Position numbers and translations under genes: made by a program. A stretch of 64,000 bases of DNA, taken from assembly GCF_050279675.1 (NCBI RefSeq), contig NZ_JBNNUK010000020.1, positions 1-64,000 of the forward strand. The letters are read 5' to 3'. The notes below the pieces were generated by a model. It worked only from the letters and a program-made list of their open reading frames with translations. It was not told the origin of the DNA and did not search any database. Of the stretch, positions 40,824 through 49,707 are shown piece by piece. The DNA comes from Viridibacillus sp050279675 (lineage in GTDB: Bacteria; Bacillota; Bacilli; Bacillales_A; Planococcaceae). How positions within the stretch are numbered: the first letter of the stretch is position 1; each line of letters begins with the position of its first letter.

Positions 40824-42344
40824 TTATTTTACTTCTTCAAGTTCTGGAGCTAACATTTGACCGTGTTTAGCAAGGTTTGTATGGAATTCAAAAGCCTTTT
40901 CTAATACGTGAGGAGTTTGTCCCCCACGTGCATTAGCTTCTTCTACATATGCATTTAATGCAGCTTTGAATTTAGGGTGAGCACAGTTTTCGATAATAAG
41001 TGTTGCACGTTCACGAGGAGCAAGTCCGCGTAAATCAGCATAACCTTGTTCAGTTACAATTACATCTACGTCATGTTCTGTATGGTCAACGTGAGAAACG
41101 AATGGTACTACTGAAGAAATTTTGCCACCTTTAGCGTATGATTTAGTAACAAAGATAGAAACACGAGAATTACGTGTAAAGTCTCCTGATCCACCGATAC
41201 CATTCATCATTTTCGTACCGCTTACGTGAGTTGAGTTCACGTTTCCGTAAATATCAAGCTCAAGAGCAGTATTAATCGCGATTAGTCCCATACGACGGAT
41301 TAATTCTGGATGGTTAGAAATTTCTTGTGGACGTAATAATACTTTTTCTTTGTATTTTTCTAAATTGTGATAAACAGATTCCATTTTCTCTTGAGAAAGT
41401 GTTGTAGAGCAACCACTAGCAAATTTTACTTTACCAGCATCGATTAAGTCGAATACAGCATCTTGTAAAACTTCAGAGTAAACCTCTAAATCTTTGAATT
41501 CAGAATCTAACATACCGTGAAGTACAGCGTTTGCAACTGAACCAACACCAGATTGCATTGGAGCAAGTTCTTCAGTTAAACGACCTTCTTTAATTTCATT
41601 ACGTAAGAAACCTAGTAAGTGAGAAGCGATTTGGTCTGTTTCAGCATCTGGTGGTACGATTGCAGATTCAGAGTCTTCTTGATTTGTAATGACAATACCA
41701 GCAACTTTATCTAAATCTAAAGGAATACCGATTGTACCAATACGATCAGAAGCATTTAACAATGGAATTGGACCACGTTCACCTTGGTTATCTGGAATGT
41801 AGATATCGTGCATACCTTCAAGAGCTGGATAAGAAGCAAGGTTTAACTCGATAATTACTTTATCTGCCGTTTTAACGAAAATTGGTGAGTTACCAACAGA
41901 AGTAGTTGGAATTAACATACCATCTTCGGTAATTGCTACTGCTTCAATGATAGCTACATCCACGCCTTTCATAGCGCCTTGACGTAAGTACTCAGCAGTA
42001 ATAGATAAATGTTGATCGATATAGTACATATCACCATTGTTAATGTGTCCACGCATAGCGCTATCAGATTGGAAAGGTACGCGTTTACCAATAATACCAG
42101 CATCAGACATAATAGTATCGATATCTGATCCTAAAGATGCACCTGTATATACATCAACTTTGAACTTTTCGTTTTTAGAACGCTCTACTAAAGCCATTGG
42201 TACTGCTTTTGCATCCCCTGAACGTGTGAAGCCACTTAGACCTAGTGCCATACCATCTTGAATAAAAGATGCAGCCTCCTCAGCTGTAATTACTTTTTTC
42301 GCAAGTTCTGCATGACGAAGTCTTTCTTCGATTTTTACTGTCAT
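40824..42344 (-). CDS. Acetyl-CoA hydrolase / succinate CoA-transferase family (Cat1-like)
   Basis: 506 residues, the long CoA-transferase type. Motifs: GLSGFTRSGDAKAVP, MQSGVGSVANAVLHG, and NTALELDIYGNVNSTHV with the catalytic Glu, then GIGGSGDFTRN and VDVIVTEQGYADLRGLAPRERA. These enzymes move CoA between acetate and succinate or similar acids, or hydrolyse acetyl-CoA slowly. The ATG at 42344 lies nine bases after AGAGAGG; an ATG three codons earlier touches it. A LytTR regulator is encoded just upstream on the same strand, perhaps its controller. Confidence 0.92.
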   Translation of the reverse strand: MTVKIEERLRHAELAKKVITAEEAASFIQDGMALGLSGFTRSGDAKAVPMALVERSKNEKFKVDVYTGASLGSDIDTIMSDAGIIGKRVPFQSDSAMRGHINNGDMYYIDQHLSITAEYLRQGAMKGVDVAIIEAVAITEDGMLIPTTSVGNSPIFVKTADKVIIELNLASYPALEGMHDIYIPDNQGERGPIPLLNASDRIGTIGIPLDLDKVAGIVITNQEDSESAIVPPDAETDQIASHLLGFLRNEIKEGRLTEELAPMQSGVGSVANAVLHGMLDSEFKDLEVYSEVLQDAVFDLIDAGKVKFASGCSTTLSQEKMESVYHNLEKYKEKVLLRPQEISNHPELIRRMGLIAINTALELDIYGNVNSTHVSGTKMMNGIGGSGDFTRNSRVSIFVTKSYAKGGKISSVVPFVSHVDHTEHDVDVIVTEQGYADLRGLAPRERATLIIENCAHPKFKAALNAYVEEANARGGQTPHVLEKAFEFHTNLAKHGQMLAPELEEVK

Positions 42345-42532
42345 TACTATCATCCTCTCTGCTTAATGAATGCTTTTTGATCATTATTACATAAAATTTC
42401 TATTTCTATAAAATAGCCAGGAATGAAGATTATACCTATTTTTTATATTATCATCGAATTGTCACATTTGCTCGGAAAAAGCATGAAAAGGCTTAAAACT
42501 AGCGAAAAAGAGAAAAAAAGCGCATGAACGAG

Positions 42533-42560
42533 AAAAAGCCGTCTTAAAAGACAGCTTTTT
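42533..42560 (-). terminator. Terminator after the LytTR gene
   Basis: AAAAAGCCGTCTT (42533-42545) pairs with 42548-42560 with one mismatch. On the minus strand it ends in a T-run. Confidence 0.8.
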
Positions 42561-42571
42561 CTTATGTTTAC

Positions 42572-43222
42572 TTAGAATCCCAGTGAACGACGGAAATAGC
42601 TTGCGTAACGCTGACTGACAGGAATTCTTGTCCCATCCTTCATGATTAATAAGAAGGTTGAATGAGAATCTGGTTGGATTTCTTCAATAAAGTCGATATT
42701 AACAATGTATGATCGATGGCAACGGATGAAAGAGTCCGGAGATAAGAAAAGCTCTAGATCACTTAAATTCAATCGATGGTAGCCTTCTTTGTGCATTGTT
42801 TTCACAAAAGTCTTCCGTAGTTGAGTTTCTAAATAGATAACCTCTTTATGTTTGACAGGGTACCAACAGTCATCAATTTTAATCGTAATGTAGTTTGTAA
42901 GGAAAGGAGATGGCTTTTGTGGAAAAATAGCTGTAATGGCCCCTGTGGTTTCCCCTTCTTCCATTAACGGAATACTCATTCCATAGTAAGGAATGCCGAA
43001 CACTTCAGGTTCGATAAATGAATTGATTTTTTGTCCGTAACGAAGAGCTTGGTGAGTTGCTGAACCTTCAGGGATTAAGTCACCCGGTTTGATTTTTAAA
43101 TCAACTTTTTTGCTTGGCTGATAATATAAGTATTCTTCAGTATCTGAAATAACGATTGAAGTGTTATCAGGGAAAAACTCCTTAATAATCTGTATCAATT
43201 CCTCGATAGATCGTGGATCCAT
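42572..43222 (-). CDS. Transcriptional regulator with PAS-like sensor and LytTR DNA-binding domain
   Basis: 216 residues. The first 110 or so form a small PAS/GAF-like sensor (IVISDTEEYLYYQPS, GSATHQALRYGQKINSFIEPEVFGIPYYGMSIPLMEEGETTGAITAIFP). The C-terminal part, from about 115, is a LytTR domain (DDCWYPVKHKEVIYLETQLRKTFVKTM, SPDSFIRCHRSYIVNIDFIEEI, GTRIPVSQRY). It has no receiver domain, so it senses directly rather than by phosphorylation. It lies upstream of the Cat1-like CoA-transferase on the same strand, each with its own terminator; that gene is the likely target. Confidence 0.85.
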   Translation of the reverse strand: MDPRSIEELIQIIKEFFPDNTSIVISDTEEYLYYQPSKKVDLKIKPGDLIPEGSATHQALRYGQKINSFIEPEVFGIPYYGMSIPLMEEGETTGAITAIFPQKPSPFLTNYITIKIDDCWYPVKHKEVIYLETQLRKTFVKTMHKEGYHRLNLSDLELFLSPDSFIRCHRSYIVNIDFIEEIQPDSHSTFLLIMKDGTRIPVSQRYASYFRRSLGF

Positions 43223-43645
43223 AAATCCTTACCTCGTTTCTTTCCATTCTTAAGTACTTTCTCAACATTTTACTATAGTTTAAAGAGGAATTTAAGTAAA
43301 TAGATTGATTGGAATTTTAAAAAATTTATTGTTGGATTTAGGGTGAAACAAAAGGTACATACTTTGCTTGGTTAATACTATAGTTTTGTCATAAGAGTTT
43401 GTAAAGAATTGTGGCTTATATTCCAATGCAAACAAAAACATGCCCTTAAATTATTATTAATGGATAAATTATGTATAATATATATAAATCACCTGTAAAA
43501 TTAGTGAGAATAACGACCTATAATATATTTTTTTACAAATTTTGCTTAGAAAGGCATAAAACTATTTTCATATTACCAATTTCGTTATATAGTTATTTAA
43601 AGTCTATTATAAAACATGCGCATATTGTAGAAAGATGGGGAGTAT
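43223..43645. other. Divergent intergenic stretch, no clear gene
   Basis: About 420 bp between the LytTR and AraC genes, strongly AT-rich. A 78-codon frame (43471-43707) is rich in Ile, Tyr and Lys, has no ribosome binding site and overlaps the AraC gene, so it is not called. The promoters for both flanking regulators should be here. Confidence 0.5.
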
Positions 43646-44431
43646 ATGCTACAACACCAATATTCTATTTCAGAAGCTATTTCAAAGAGGTATTTCCAAG
43701 AGATTGAAACGATGAACCGTTATGAGGGTATTGAAAGATTTTTTGAAATTGAATCCCAATTGTTGAGAGAGATTTATCAATTAGAGGCTGAAGCTTCTAA
43801 GGAATCTTTGCGTCGTCTAATCGATATATTATCAGAGCGATCTGGGAAGCACTTTTTCAGAGCAATCAGACATTATTTTGTTGTACTTTCATCAGTTGTT
43901 ACCAGAAAGCTTATTGAAAATCAGGCACCATCTAAAAAGGCATTTGCCTTTAACGCCGCTTGCGTTGAGATGATTGATCAACGTATGAATGATGCAGAAT
44001 TTTTGCAGTTTGCGGATGATTTAATAGAGTTCTATATTTATGTGATTTCTGAAAGAAAACAACCTTCTTACAAGCATCAAACTGTCAATAAAGTCATTAT
44101 GTTTATCGATGATGAGGTGGAGACAGACTTATCTGTAGAGGATATTGCTTTGTACTTTACAATCAGTACAAGCCATCTGTCGCGTATTTTTAAGGAGCAT
44201 GTGGGAATTACATTGGTAGAGTATTTGAACGTAAGACGTGTAGAGGAATCGCAATATTATTTAAGGCATACAAATAAAAGTATTTCAGATATTTCAGAGC
44301 AATTTCACTTCTGTAACCAGAGCTACTATACACGTATTTTCAAGAAGTATGTGGGGCTGACTCCTAAGCACTTTAGGGATCAACCAAATCATGAGTACTT
44401 TCGTTTTCAACTACCAGACCGAAATATTTGA
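43646..44431 (+). CDS. AraC-family transcriptional regulator
   Basis: 261 residues. The C-terminal 100 hold two helix-turn-helix motifs of the AraC type (LSVEDIALYFTISTSHLSRIFKEHVGITLVEYLN and SISDISEQFHFCNQSYYTRIFKKYVGLTPKHFR). The N-terminal 150 residues are all-helical and not a cupin, so the signal sensed is not a typical sugar. GGGGAG precedes the ATG. Flanked by the LytTR gene and yidC; no clear target. Confidence 0.88.
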   Translation: MLQHQYSISEAISKRYFQEIETMNRYEGIERFFEIESQLLREIYQLEAEASKESLRRLIDILSERSGKHFFRAIRHYFVVLSSVVTRKLIENQAPSKKAFAFNAACVEMIDQRMNDAEFLQFADDLIEFYIYVISERKQPSYKHQTVNKVIMFIDDEVETDLSVEDIALYFTISTSHLSRIFKEHVGITLVEYLNVRRVEESQYYLRHTNKSISDISEQFHFCNQSYYTRIFKKYVGLTPKHFRDQPNHEYFRFQLPDRNI

Positions 44432-44460
44432 AAATATTGATAGTTTGCTCCTTCTTTGAT

Positions 44461-44490
44461 TTGATATGTACCTTATATTTAAGGTATACT
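44461..44490 (+). promoter_or_regulatory. yidC promoter with an 18-bp palindrome in the spacer
   Basis: TTGATA (44461-44466) and TATACT (44485-44490) are 18 bases apart. TACCTTATATTTAAGGTA (44469-44486) is a perfect palindrome with a 4-base centre and fills the spacer, the place where MerR-type activators bind. The regulator is unknown. Confidence 0.5.
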
Positions 44491-44523
44491 TCACTATAGT
44501 TTGAGAAATTGTAGGTGAGAAAA

Positions 44524-45288
44524 TTGAAGAAGAAACTTGGGTTACTCTCAATGCTTGGTTTGACGCCATTTGTGCTAGCTGGTTGTGATTCAGTGAAAAA
44601 CCAAGAAGGCTTTTTTTATAGCTTGTTCGTAAAGCCAATGGAATTTGTTTTAGATTTCTTTGGAAATACGTTATTTACAGATAGTTACGGATTGGCGATC
44701 ATCTTAATTACGGTTCTTATTCGACTTATCTTGATGCCGTTTATGCTTAAAAACTATAAGCATCAACAAGGTATGAAGACGAAAATGGATAAGTTAAAAC
44801 CTGAAATGGATGATATCCAAAAGAAATTGAAAGCAGCAAAAACAAAAGAAGAACAAATGGCATTGCAACAAGAAATGATGGGTTTATATCGTAAACATGG
44901 TGTCAATCCATTGAATATGGGTTGTTTACCAGTAGTGATACAAATGCCGATCATCATGGGGCTTTATTATGCAATCCTTTATTCGACTGAGGTTAAAACA
45001 CATGAATTCTTATGGTTTAGCCTAGGTAAACCAGATATTATTATGACATTGATTGCTGGTGCGATTTATTTCGTTCAAGCACAAGTGTCGTTATGGACTG
45101 TTCCTGAACAGCAAAAGTCGCAAATGAAATTGATGATGTATATTTCACCAATTATGATTATGTTCATCTCATTCTCTAGTATGGCAGCATTACCACTTTA
45201 CTGGTCTGTCAGCGGTGCGATTTTAATATTCCAAACATATCTTGGTCGTAAGTTCTATTCGCAACATCCAGAAAAAGCAGCAGAATAG
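44524..45288 (+). CDS. yidC: Membrane protein insertase YidC (lipoprotein type)
   Basis: 254 residues. Lipoprotein signal ending LAGC21, then five membrane helices. R67 in VLIRLILMP is the groove arginine that draws in substrates. Family segments: NMGCLPVVIQMPIIMGLYYAI and SSMAALPLYWSVSGA. YidC inserts small membrane proteins with or without SecYEG. Gram-positives usually have two; the rnpA-linked copy (SpoIIIJ type) is not here, so this stand-alone gene is probably the YqjG-type second copy. The TTG at 44524 is spaced from AGGTGA; the GTG three codons earlier overlaps it. No MifM-like leader peptide was seen. Confidence 0.92.
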   Translation: MKKKLGLLSMLGLTPFVLAGCDSVKNQEGFFYSLFVKPMEFVLDFFGNTLFTDSYGLAIILITVLIRLILMPFMLKNYKHQQGMKTKMDKLKPEMDDIQKKLKAAKTKEEQMALQQEMMGLYRKHGVNPLNMGCLPVVIQMPIIMGLYYAILYSTEVKTHEFLWFSLGKPDIIMTLIAGAIYFVQAQVSLWTVPEQQKSQMKLMMYISPIMIMFISFSSMAALPLYWSVSGAILIFQTYLGRKFYSQHPEKAAE

Positions 45289-45298
45289 TAATACAATG

Positions 45299-45327
45299 AT
45301 CGGGGCAGATAGTGTCCCGATTTTTTT
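45299..45327 (+). terminator. Terminator after yidC
   Basis: ATCGGG (45299-45304) pairs with CCCGAT (45316-45321), followed by seven T's. The next small gene's ribosome binding site starts right after, so some read-through may feed it. Confidence 0.75.
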
Positions 45328-45340
45328 GGAGGAAAATACT

Positions 45341-45586
45341 TTGAAAGCAAAACAAATTACGGGTGTACTTGTTGTCATTACGAGTTTATTGGCTCTATAT
45401 TTTATCATTAAACAAAATTTTAATGTAGCTATACTCTTCATGACATTAATGTTCACCGTTACAAATGGATTTAGAGCAAAAGATTTTAAGGAAAAAGGTT
45501 TTGAAAAAGAGGCTAAATGGATGCGAGGAATGTCTATTTTCTTCGGTGTAGCTACGTTAGCGATTTTAGTAGTGAATTTCATATAA
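45341..45586 (+). CDS. Small membrane protein of unknown function
   Basis: 81 residues with about three membrane helices (ITGVLVVITSLLALYFII, VAILFMTLMFTV, MSIFFGVATLAILVVNFI) and a charged loop KDFKEKGFEKEAKW. Looks like the small DUF3953-type membrane proteins of bacilli, but the family is not certain. The TTG at 45341 is seven to eight bases after GGAGGAAA; the upstream open frame overlaps yidC and is not used. Its own terminator follows. Confidence 0.7.
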   Translation: MKAKQITGVLVVITSLLALYFIIKQNFNVAILFMTLMFTVTNGFRAKDFKEKGFEKEAKWMRGMSIFFGVATLAILVVNFI

Positions 45587-45596
45587 CCTTATTATG

Positions 45597-45633
45597 AAAC
45601 GGTATCTTGCGATTGCTAGATATCGTTTTTATT
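45597..45633 (+). terminator. Terminator after the small membrane protein gene
   Basis: AAACGGTATCT (45597-45607) pairs with AGATATCGTTT (45618-45628), then TTATTG. Confidence 0.78.
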
Positions 45634-45755
45634 GTTAAACGAAACATTATTGCAAATAAATCGTCTATATAAAAGGGAACTGGTAATTGATAATTCAATA
45701 GAATCACTATAAAATGATGAAAAATATACAAAAGAAGGATAGGTATCGATTTGTG

Positions 45756-46511
45756 ATGAGTAAAAATAACCATATCGAATTTCCATTTAAGATGATGGCC
45801 TCATTTGCAGTTTTCGCGCTAATGATGTCAGGTTGTGGAAATGAAAATGCCGAAAATAAGGATGAACAATCATCAAAAAAAACTGAAACATTCCAAGAGG
45901 ATTTAAAAACGCAAGATCAAAAAAAGAATGAACAAAAAGTAGTACGTGATGCTGGTGGTTATATCGAGGGACAAGAGCTTCCTAAAGAAGCGACTTATAT
46001 AAGCGATTTGTTAATCGCTAGTAAAAGATATCCTTTACCTGCCGATTTTGCTCCAGGTGAAGATCCTGATGCACGTGAAGCCTTTGAAGAATTAAATGCT
46101 GCGGCTGTACTTGAAGGATATACTTTTAATGCTTTTAGTACATATCGTTCTTATGATCGTCAAGTTGAGTTGTATGCTAATTATGTAAATAGGGATGGTA
46201 AAGAGGCAGCAGATACGTATAGTGCTCGCCCTGGTTATTCTGAACATCAAACAGGGTTAGCTTTTGATATTGGAGAGGTAGGAAATGAACAGTTCTTTGC
46301 CGATGAAGGTTTCGGTACAACTGCAGCAGGGCAATGGCTTGCAAAAAATGCCCATAAATATGGTTTTGTTATGCGCTATCCTGAAGGAAAAGAAGATGTC
46401 ACAGGTTATATGCATGAATCTTGGCATTTCCGTTATGTAGGTAAAGATATTGCTAAAGATATTTATAAAAATAACAGTACATTAGAAGAATACTTAGAAA
46501 TCGAAAAATAA
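45756..46511 (+). CDS. VanY-type D-Ala-D-Ala carboxypeptidase, lipoprotein
   Basis: About 251 residues. Lipoprotein signal ending MMSGC27, an acidic/lysine-rich spacer, then a VanY/DacB peptidase domain with zinc ligands in GYSEHQTGLAFDIG (His, Asp) and ESWHFRYVG (His). FSTYRSYDRQVELY is the substrate-side motif. It trims the last D-Ala from peptidoglycan stem peptides outside the cell. The exact start is uncertain: the GTG at 45753 and ATG at 45756 both fit the AAGGATAGG site, and an earlier ATG lacks one. Confidence 0.9.
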   Translation: MSKNNHIEFPFKMMASFAVFALMMSGCGNENAENKDEQSSKKTETFQEDLKTQDQKKNEQKVVRDAGGYIEGQELPKEATYISDLLIASKRYPLPADFAPGEDPDAREAFEELNAAAVLEGYTFNAFSTYRSYDRQVELYANYVNRDGKEAADTYSARPGYSEHQTGLAFDIGEVGNEQFFADEGFGTTAAGQWLAKNAHKYGFVMRYPEGKEDVTGYMHESWHFRYVGKDIAKDIYKNNSTLEEYLEIEK

Positions 46512-46527
46512 AATGCTATATAATAGG

Positions 46528-46562
46528 AAAGCCTTCTGAACATAAATTCAGAAGGCTTTTAT
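46528..46562. terminator. Terminator between the VanY and cls genes
   Basis: AAAGCCTTCTGAA (46528-46540) pairs perfectly with TTCAGAAGGCTTT (46547-46559), then TATTG. It lies between convergent genes and can serve both. Confidence 0.9.
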
Positions 46563-46565
46563 TGT

Positions 46566-47996
46566 TTATAAAATTGGTGATAGTAGACGAGATACGGATT
46601 CTTTCATTTTTATTATACGAGAACGGTTTGCGTATCTTTCGGGTGTTAATTCAGTACTTAACTGCATATCTTGCTCAAACAATTCTGCTAATTGATGGGA
46701 AGTTTCTCGATCATAGATAAATGCATTTACTTCAAAATTTAGTTTAAAACTTCGGTAGTCAATATTAGCTGTACCTACTGTAGAGGCTTCATCATCGATG
46801 ACGATCATTTTTGAATGCAAGAAACCATTTTCATAAATATAGATTTTAGCCCCGGCTTTAATGAGTTGACCAATATATGAATAGGTTGCCCAGTAAACAA
46901 ACATATGATCAGGTTTGTTAGGAATCATAATACGCACATCAATCCCTGATAAACAAGCAATTCTCACTGCATCCATAAAACTATCATCAGGAATGAAATA
47001 TGGTGTTTGAATATAAACGTATTTCTTAGCCATACCAATTAGTTTTACATAGCCGATTTTAATTTGTTCCCATTCTGAATCAGGTCCACTAGAAACTATT
47101 TGCAAACCAACTTCACCTTTACGGGAAAAAGTAGGGAAGTATCGATCAGAATATTCAATATCCTGGTTATCAGAAGCTTGATTCCAGTCTAAAATGAAGC
47201 GAGTTTGAATTGGATGTACAGAACTTCCTTCTATACGTAAATGTGTGTCACGCCAGTAGCCGAATTTTTTGTTTAATCCAAGGTATTCGTCACCGACATT
47301 AAATCCGCCGAGGTATCCTGTTCGACCATCCACAATAACGAGCTTGCGGTGATTTCGGTAATTCAAACGGGGATTAATGAGAGGTAAGATTGATGGGAAA
47401 AATACTTCCACCTCACCACCTGCCTCTATCAACTCCTTGAAATGTCGCTTGTGTACTCCTCTAGAACCCATTTCATCATATAATACTCTTACTTGTATCC
47501 CTTGCTTTGCTTTTTTTATTAATTCATTGTATATATGTCTTCCCAAGTTATCCATTTTGAAAATATAGTATTGAATATGGATATGATCCTTTGCAGTTTC
47601 AATATCTCTTAGCAAAGCTTTAAATTTTTCAGCACCATCAGAATAAATCTTTACAGCGTTGTCTTGTGTTAGTACAGCATGATTTGAACTTAGGTGCATA
47701 TAGATAAGGTCTTTATAATGAGCTGCATCATCTAAACGGTATTCAAACGTACTATCTTCAATTGCTTGCATTTGATAATTGATTAGTTTTTCAATCCCAA
47801 TTTTCTTGCGACCTTCCCATCGGAAAAGGTGCTTTTTACGTAATTTGCGACCTAATAATAAATAAAGTATGAAACCGCCTACTGGGAAGAAGAAAAGGAC
47901 TAATATCCAAGCCCATGTAGAGGAAGGCTCACGTCGTTCTAAAAATATAATTGGGATTGCTAATAAGATGTTCAGCGATAAGATGATGGATACCAT
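46566..47996 (-). CDS. cls: Cardiolipin synthase
   Basis: 476 residues. Two N-terminal membrane helices with RREPSSTWAW between them, then two phospholipase-D HKD motifs: HRKLVIVDG...GGFNVGDEY and HSKMIVIDD...GTANIDYRS. Joins two phosphatidylglycerols to form cardiolipin and glycerol at the membrane. An ATG start at 47996 is preferred; a GTG four codons earlier overlaps the AAGG of the ribosome binding site. Single gene. Confidence 0.94.
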   Translation of the reverse strand: MVSIILSLNILLAIPIIFLERREPSSTWAWILVLFFFPVGGFILYLLLGRKLRKKHLFRWEGRKKIGIEKLINYQMQAIEDSTFEYRLDDAAHYKDLIYMHLSSNHAVLTQDNAVKIYSDGAEKFKALLRDIETAKDHIHIQYYIFKMDNLGRHIYNELIKKAKQGIQVRVLYDEMGSRGVHKRHFKELIEAGGEVEVFFPSILPLINPRLNYRNHRKLVIVDGRTGYLGGFNVGDEYLGLNKKFGYWRDTHLRIEGSSVHPIQTRFILDWNQASDNQDIEYSDRYFPTFSRKGEVGLQIVSSGPDSEWEQIKIGYVKLIGMAKKYVYIQTPYFIPDDSFMDAVRIACLSGIDVRIMIPNKPDHMFVYWATYSYIGQLIKAGAKIYIYENGFLHSKMIVIDDEASTVGTANIDYRSFKLNFEVNAFIYDRETSHQLAELFEQDMQLSTELTPERYANRSRIIKMKESVSRLLSPIL

Positions 47997-48176
47997 AAAT
48001 GAAAACACCTTCTTCCATAATTTCTTTTCTTTAGTATATCTTATAAATCTATAAGAAAGAAGAATATAAAGTTCGCATATAAGTTTCTTTAAAACCTACT
48101 TGACCAATAGGGATTAATGGTTTATGGTATTCTATATAATTATCATTTATGTTTTTCTTTACTAGGAGGATTTACT

Positions 48177-49568
48177 GTGAATATTTTATTGACATCACTC
48201 AATGTTGTAGTACTTTTACTGCTCATTGGTTTATTAATTATTATGCACCGCAAACATATATCTTTTTCAAAAAGGGTATTTGCTGGTCTAGGTTTAGGAA
48301 TTATATACGGGTTAATCTTGCACTTTGCGTATGGCGTTGATGCACAAGTATTAGAAGATTCAGTTGGATGGTTTAGCATCATTGGATCGGGATATGTAAA
48401 ATTACTTCAAATGGTTGTAATGCCATTAGTATTTATCTCTATACTTTCAGCGTTTACGAAAGTCATTATCGGTAAAAACTTTGGGAAAATGGCTACACTT
48501 ATTTTATTTATCTTAGTTGGTACAACGGCGGTCGCCGCTGCGGTGGGTATTGCTTCTGCTGTAGGCTTTCAATTGGATGCATCACAAATCGTCCAAGGTG
48601 ATGCAGAGATGCAACGTGGTGAAGATATTGCTGCAAAATCAGCAGATATTGGTGAAAAAACGTTGCCACAACAAATTATTGATTTGCTCCCAGCTAATCC
48701 ATTTTTAGATTTAACAGGTGCTCGTTCTACTTCAACAATTGCAGTTGTTATTTTCGCAGCATTCCTAGGGTTTGCTTATTTAGCAGTTAAACGTCAAGAC
48801 GAAAAGACAGCTGATACAATAAAAGTAGGGATTGATGCAATCTATGCTTTAGTAATGGGTGTAGTGAAAATCGTTTTACGTTTAACACCATTCGGTATTT
48901 TGGCAATTATGGCGTCAACAGTTGCAACATCAGATTTTAGTGCAATATACAATATGGGTAAATTCGTTATCGCTTCATATGTAGCGTTGTTCGTAATGTT
49001 CATTGTTCACTTATTGATTGTGACTGTGTCAGGTTTAAATCCAATTACTTATGTAAAAAAAGTGGCACCAACATTATTGTTTGCCTTCACTTCACGTTCT
49101 AGTGCAGGTGCATTACCGCTTAATATTCAAACACAAACAAATCGTTTAGGTGTTTCAGAAGGAGTAGCAAATTTCTCTGGTTCATTTGGTTTATCAATTG
49201 GTCAAAATGGGTGTGCAGGTATCTATCCAGCTATGCTGGCTGTTATGATTGCGCCAAGTGTTGGAATTAACCCATTAGAACCATCATTTATTTTCACGTT
49301 GATTGCTGTAGTAGCAATTAGCTCTTTCGGTGTGGCAGGTGTTGGCGGTGGTGCAACATTCGCGGCAATTCTTGTATTATCAGCGATGAATTTACCAGTA
49401 GCCCTTGCAGGTGTTTTAATTTCTGTTGAGCCATTAATTGATATGGGGCGTACAGCTTTAAATGTAAATGGTTCAATGACTGCAGGTGTTGTAACTGCAC
49501 GTGTGACAGGTGAATTGGATAAAGATATTTATAACACTGAAACATCACAAGAACTAACTGAAATTTAA
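48177..49568 (+). CDS. tcyP: L-cystine symporter TcyP
   Basis: 463 residues, the same length as B. subtilis TcyP. Dicarboxylate/amino acid:cation symporter fold with eight helices and two re-entrant loops; FAFTSRSSAGALPLNIQTQ holds the serine-rich substrate loop and GQNGCAGIYPAMLAVMIAP the second. Imports cystine as a sulfur source. The GTG at 48177 is seven bases after AGGAGG; the 20 codons upstream are not translated. No S-box, T-box or CymR site was recognised upstream. Confidence 0.93.
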   Translation: MNILLTSLNVVVLLLLIGLLIIMHRKHISFSKRVFAGLGLGIIYGLILHFAYGVDAQVLEDSVGWFSIIGSGYVKLLQMVVMPLVFISILSAFTKVIIGKNFGKMATLILFILVGTTAVAAAVGIASAVGFQLDASQIVQGDAEMQRGEDIAAKSADIGEKTLPQQIIDLLPANPFLDLTGARSTSTIAVVIFAAFLGFAYLAVKRQDEKTADTIKVGIDAIYALVMGVVKIVLRLTPFGILAIMASTVATSDFSAIYNMGKFVIASYVALFVMFIVHLLIVTVSGLNPITYVKKVAPTLLFAFTSRSSAGALPLNIQTQTNRLGVSEGVANFSGSFGLSIGQNGCAGIYPAMLAVMIAPSVGINPLEPSFIFTLIAVVAISSFGVAGVGGGATFAAILVLSAMNLPVALAGVLISVEPLIDMGRTALNVNGSMTAGVVTARVTGELDKDIYNTETSQELTEI

Positions 49569-49579
49569 TGTACTTAATG

Positions 49580-49617
49580 AAAGCCTGCTCTAGTATTACT
49601 TAGATCAGGCTTTTTTT
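49580..49617 (+). terminator. Terminator after tcyP
   Basis: AAAGCCTGCTCTA (49580-49592) pairs with 49601-49613 with one mismatch, followed by T's. Confidence 0.85.
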
Positions 49618-49707
49618 ACATCTAGAATCCTTTTTTAAATACGTCTCTGGTCTGATATGGTATATCTTTCTTTTTGATATAGTAAAATAAAGGAAAGAGG
49701 TGCTGTG

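Noticed and set aside
43471..43707. 78-codon frame before the AraC gene
   Set aside because: No ribosome binding site, residues biased as expected of AT-rich noncoding DNA, and it overlaps the start of the AraC gene.
49705..49707. Earlier GTG as start of the DUF4097 gene
   Set aside because: Two GTG codons are adjacent; the second (49708) is better spaced from AGAGG. The one-residue difference cannot be settled from sequence.
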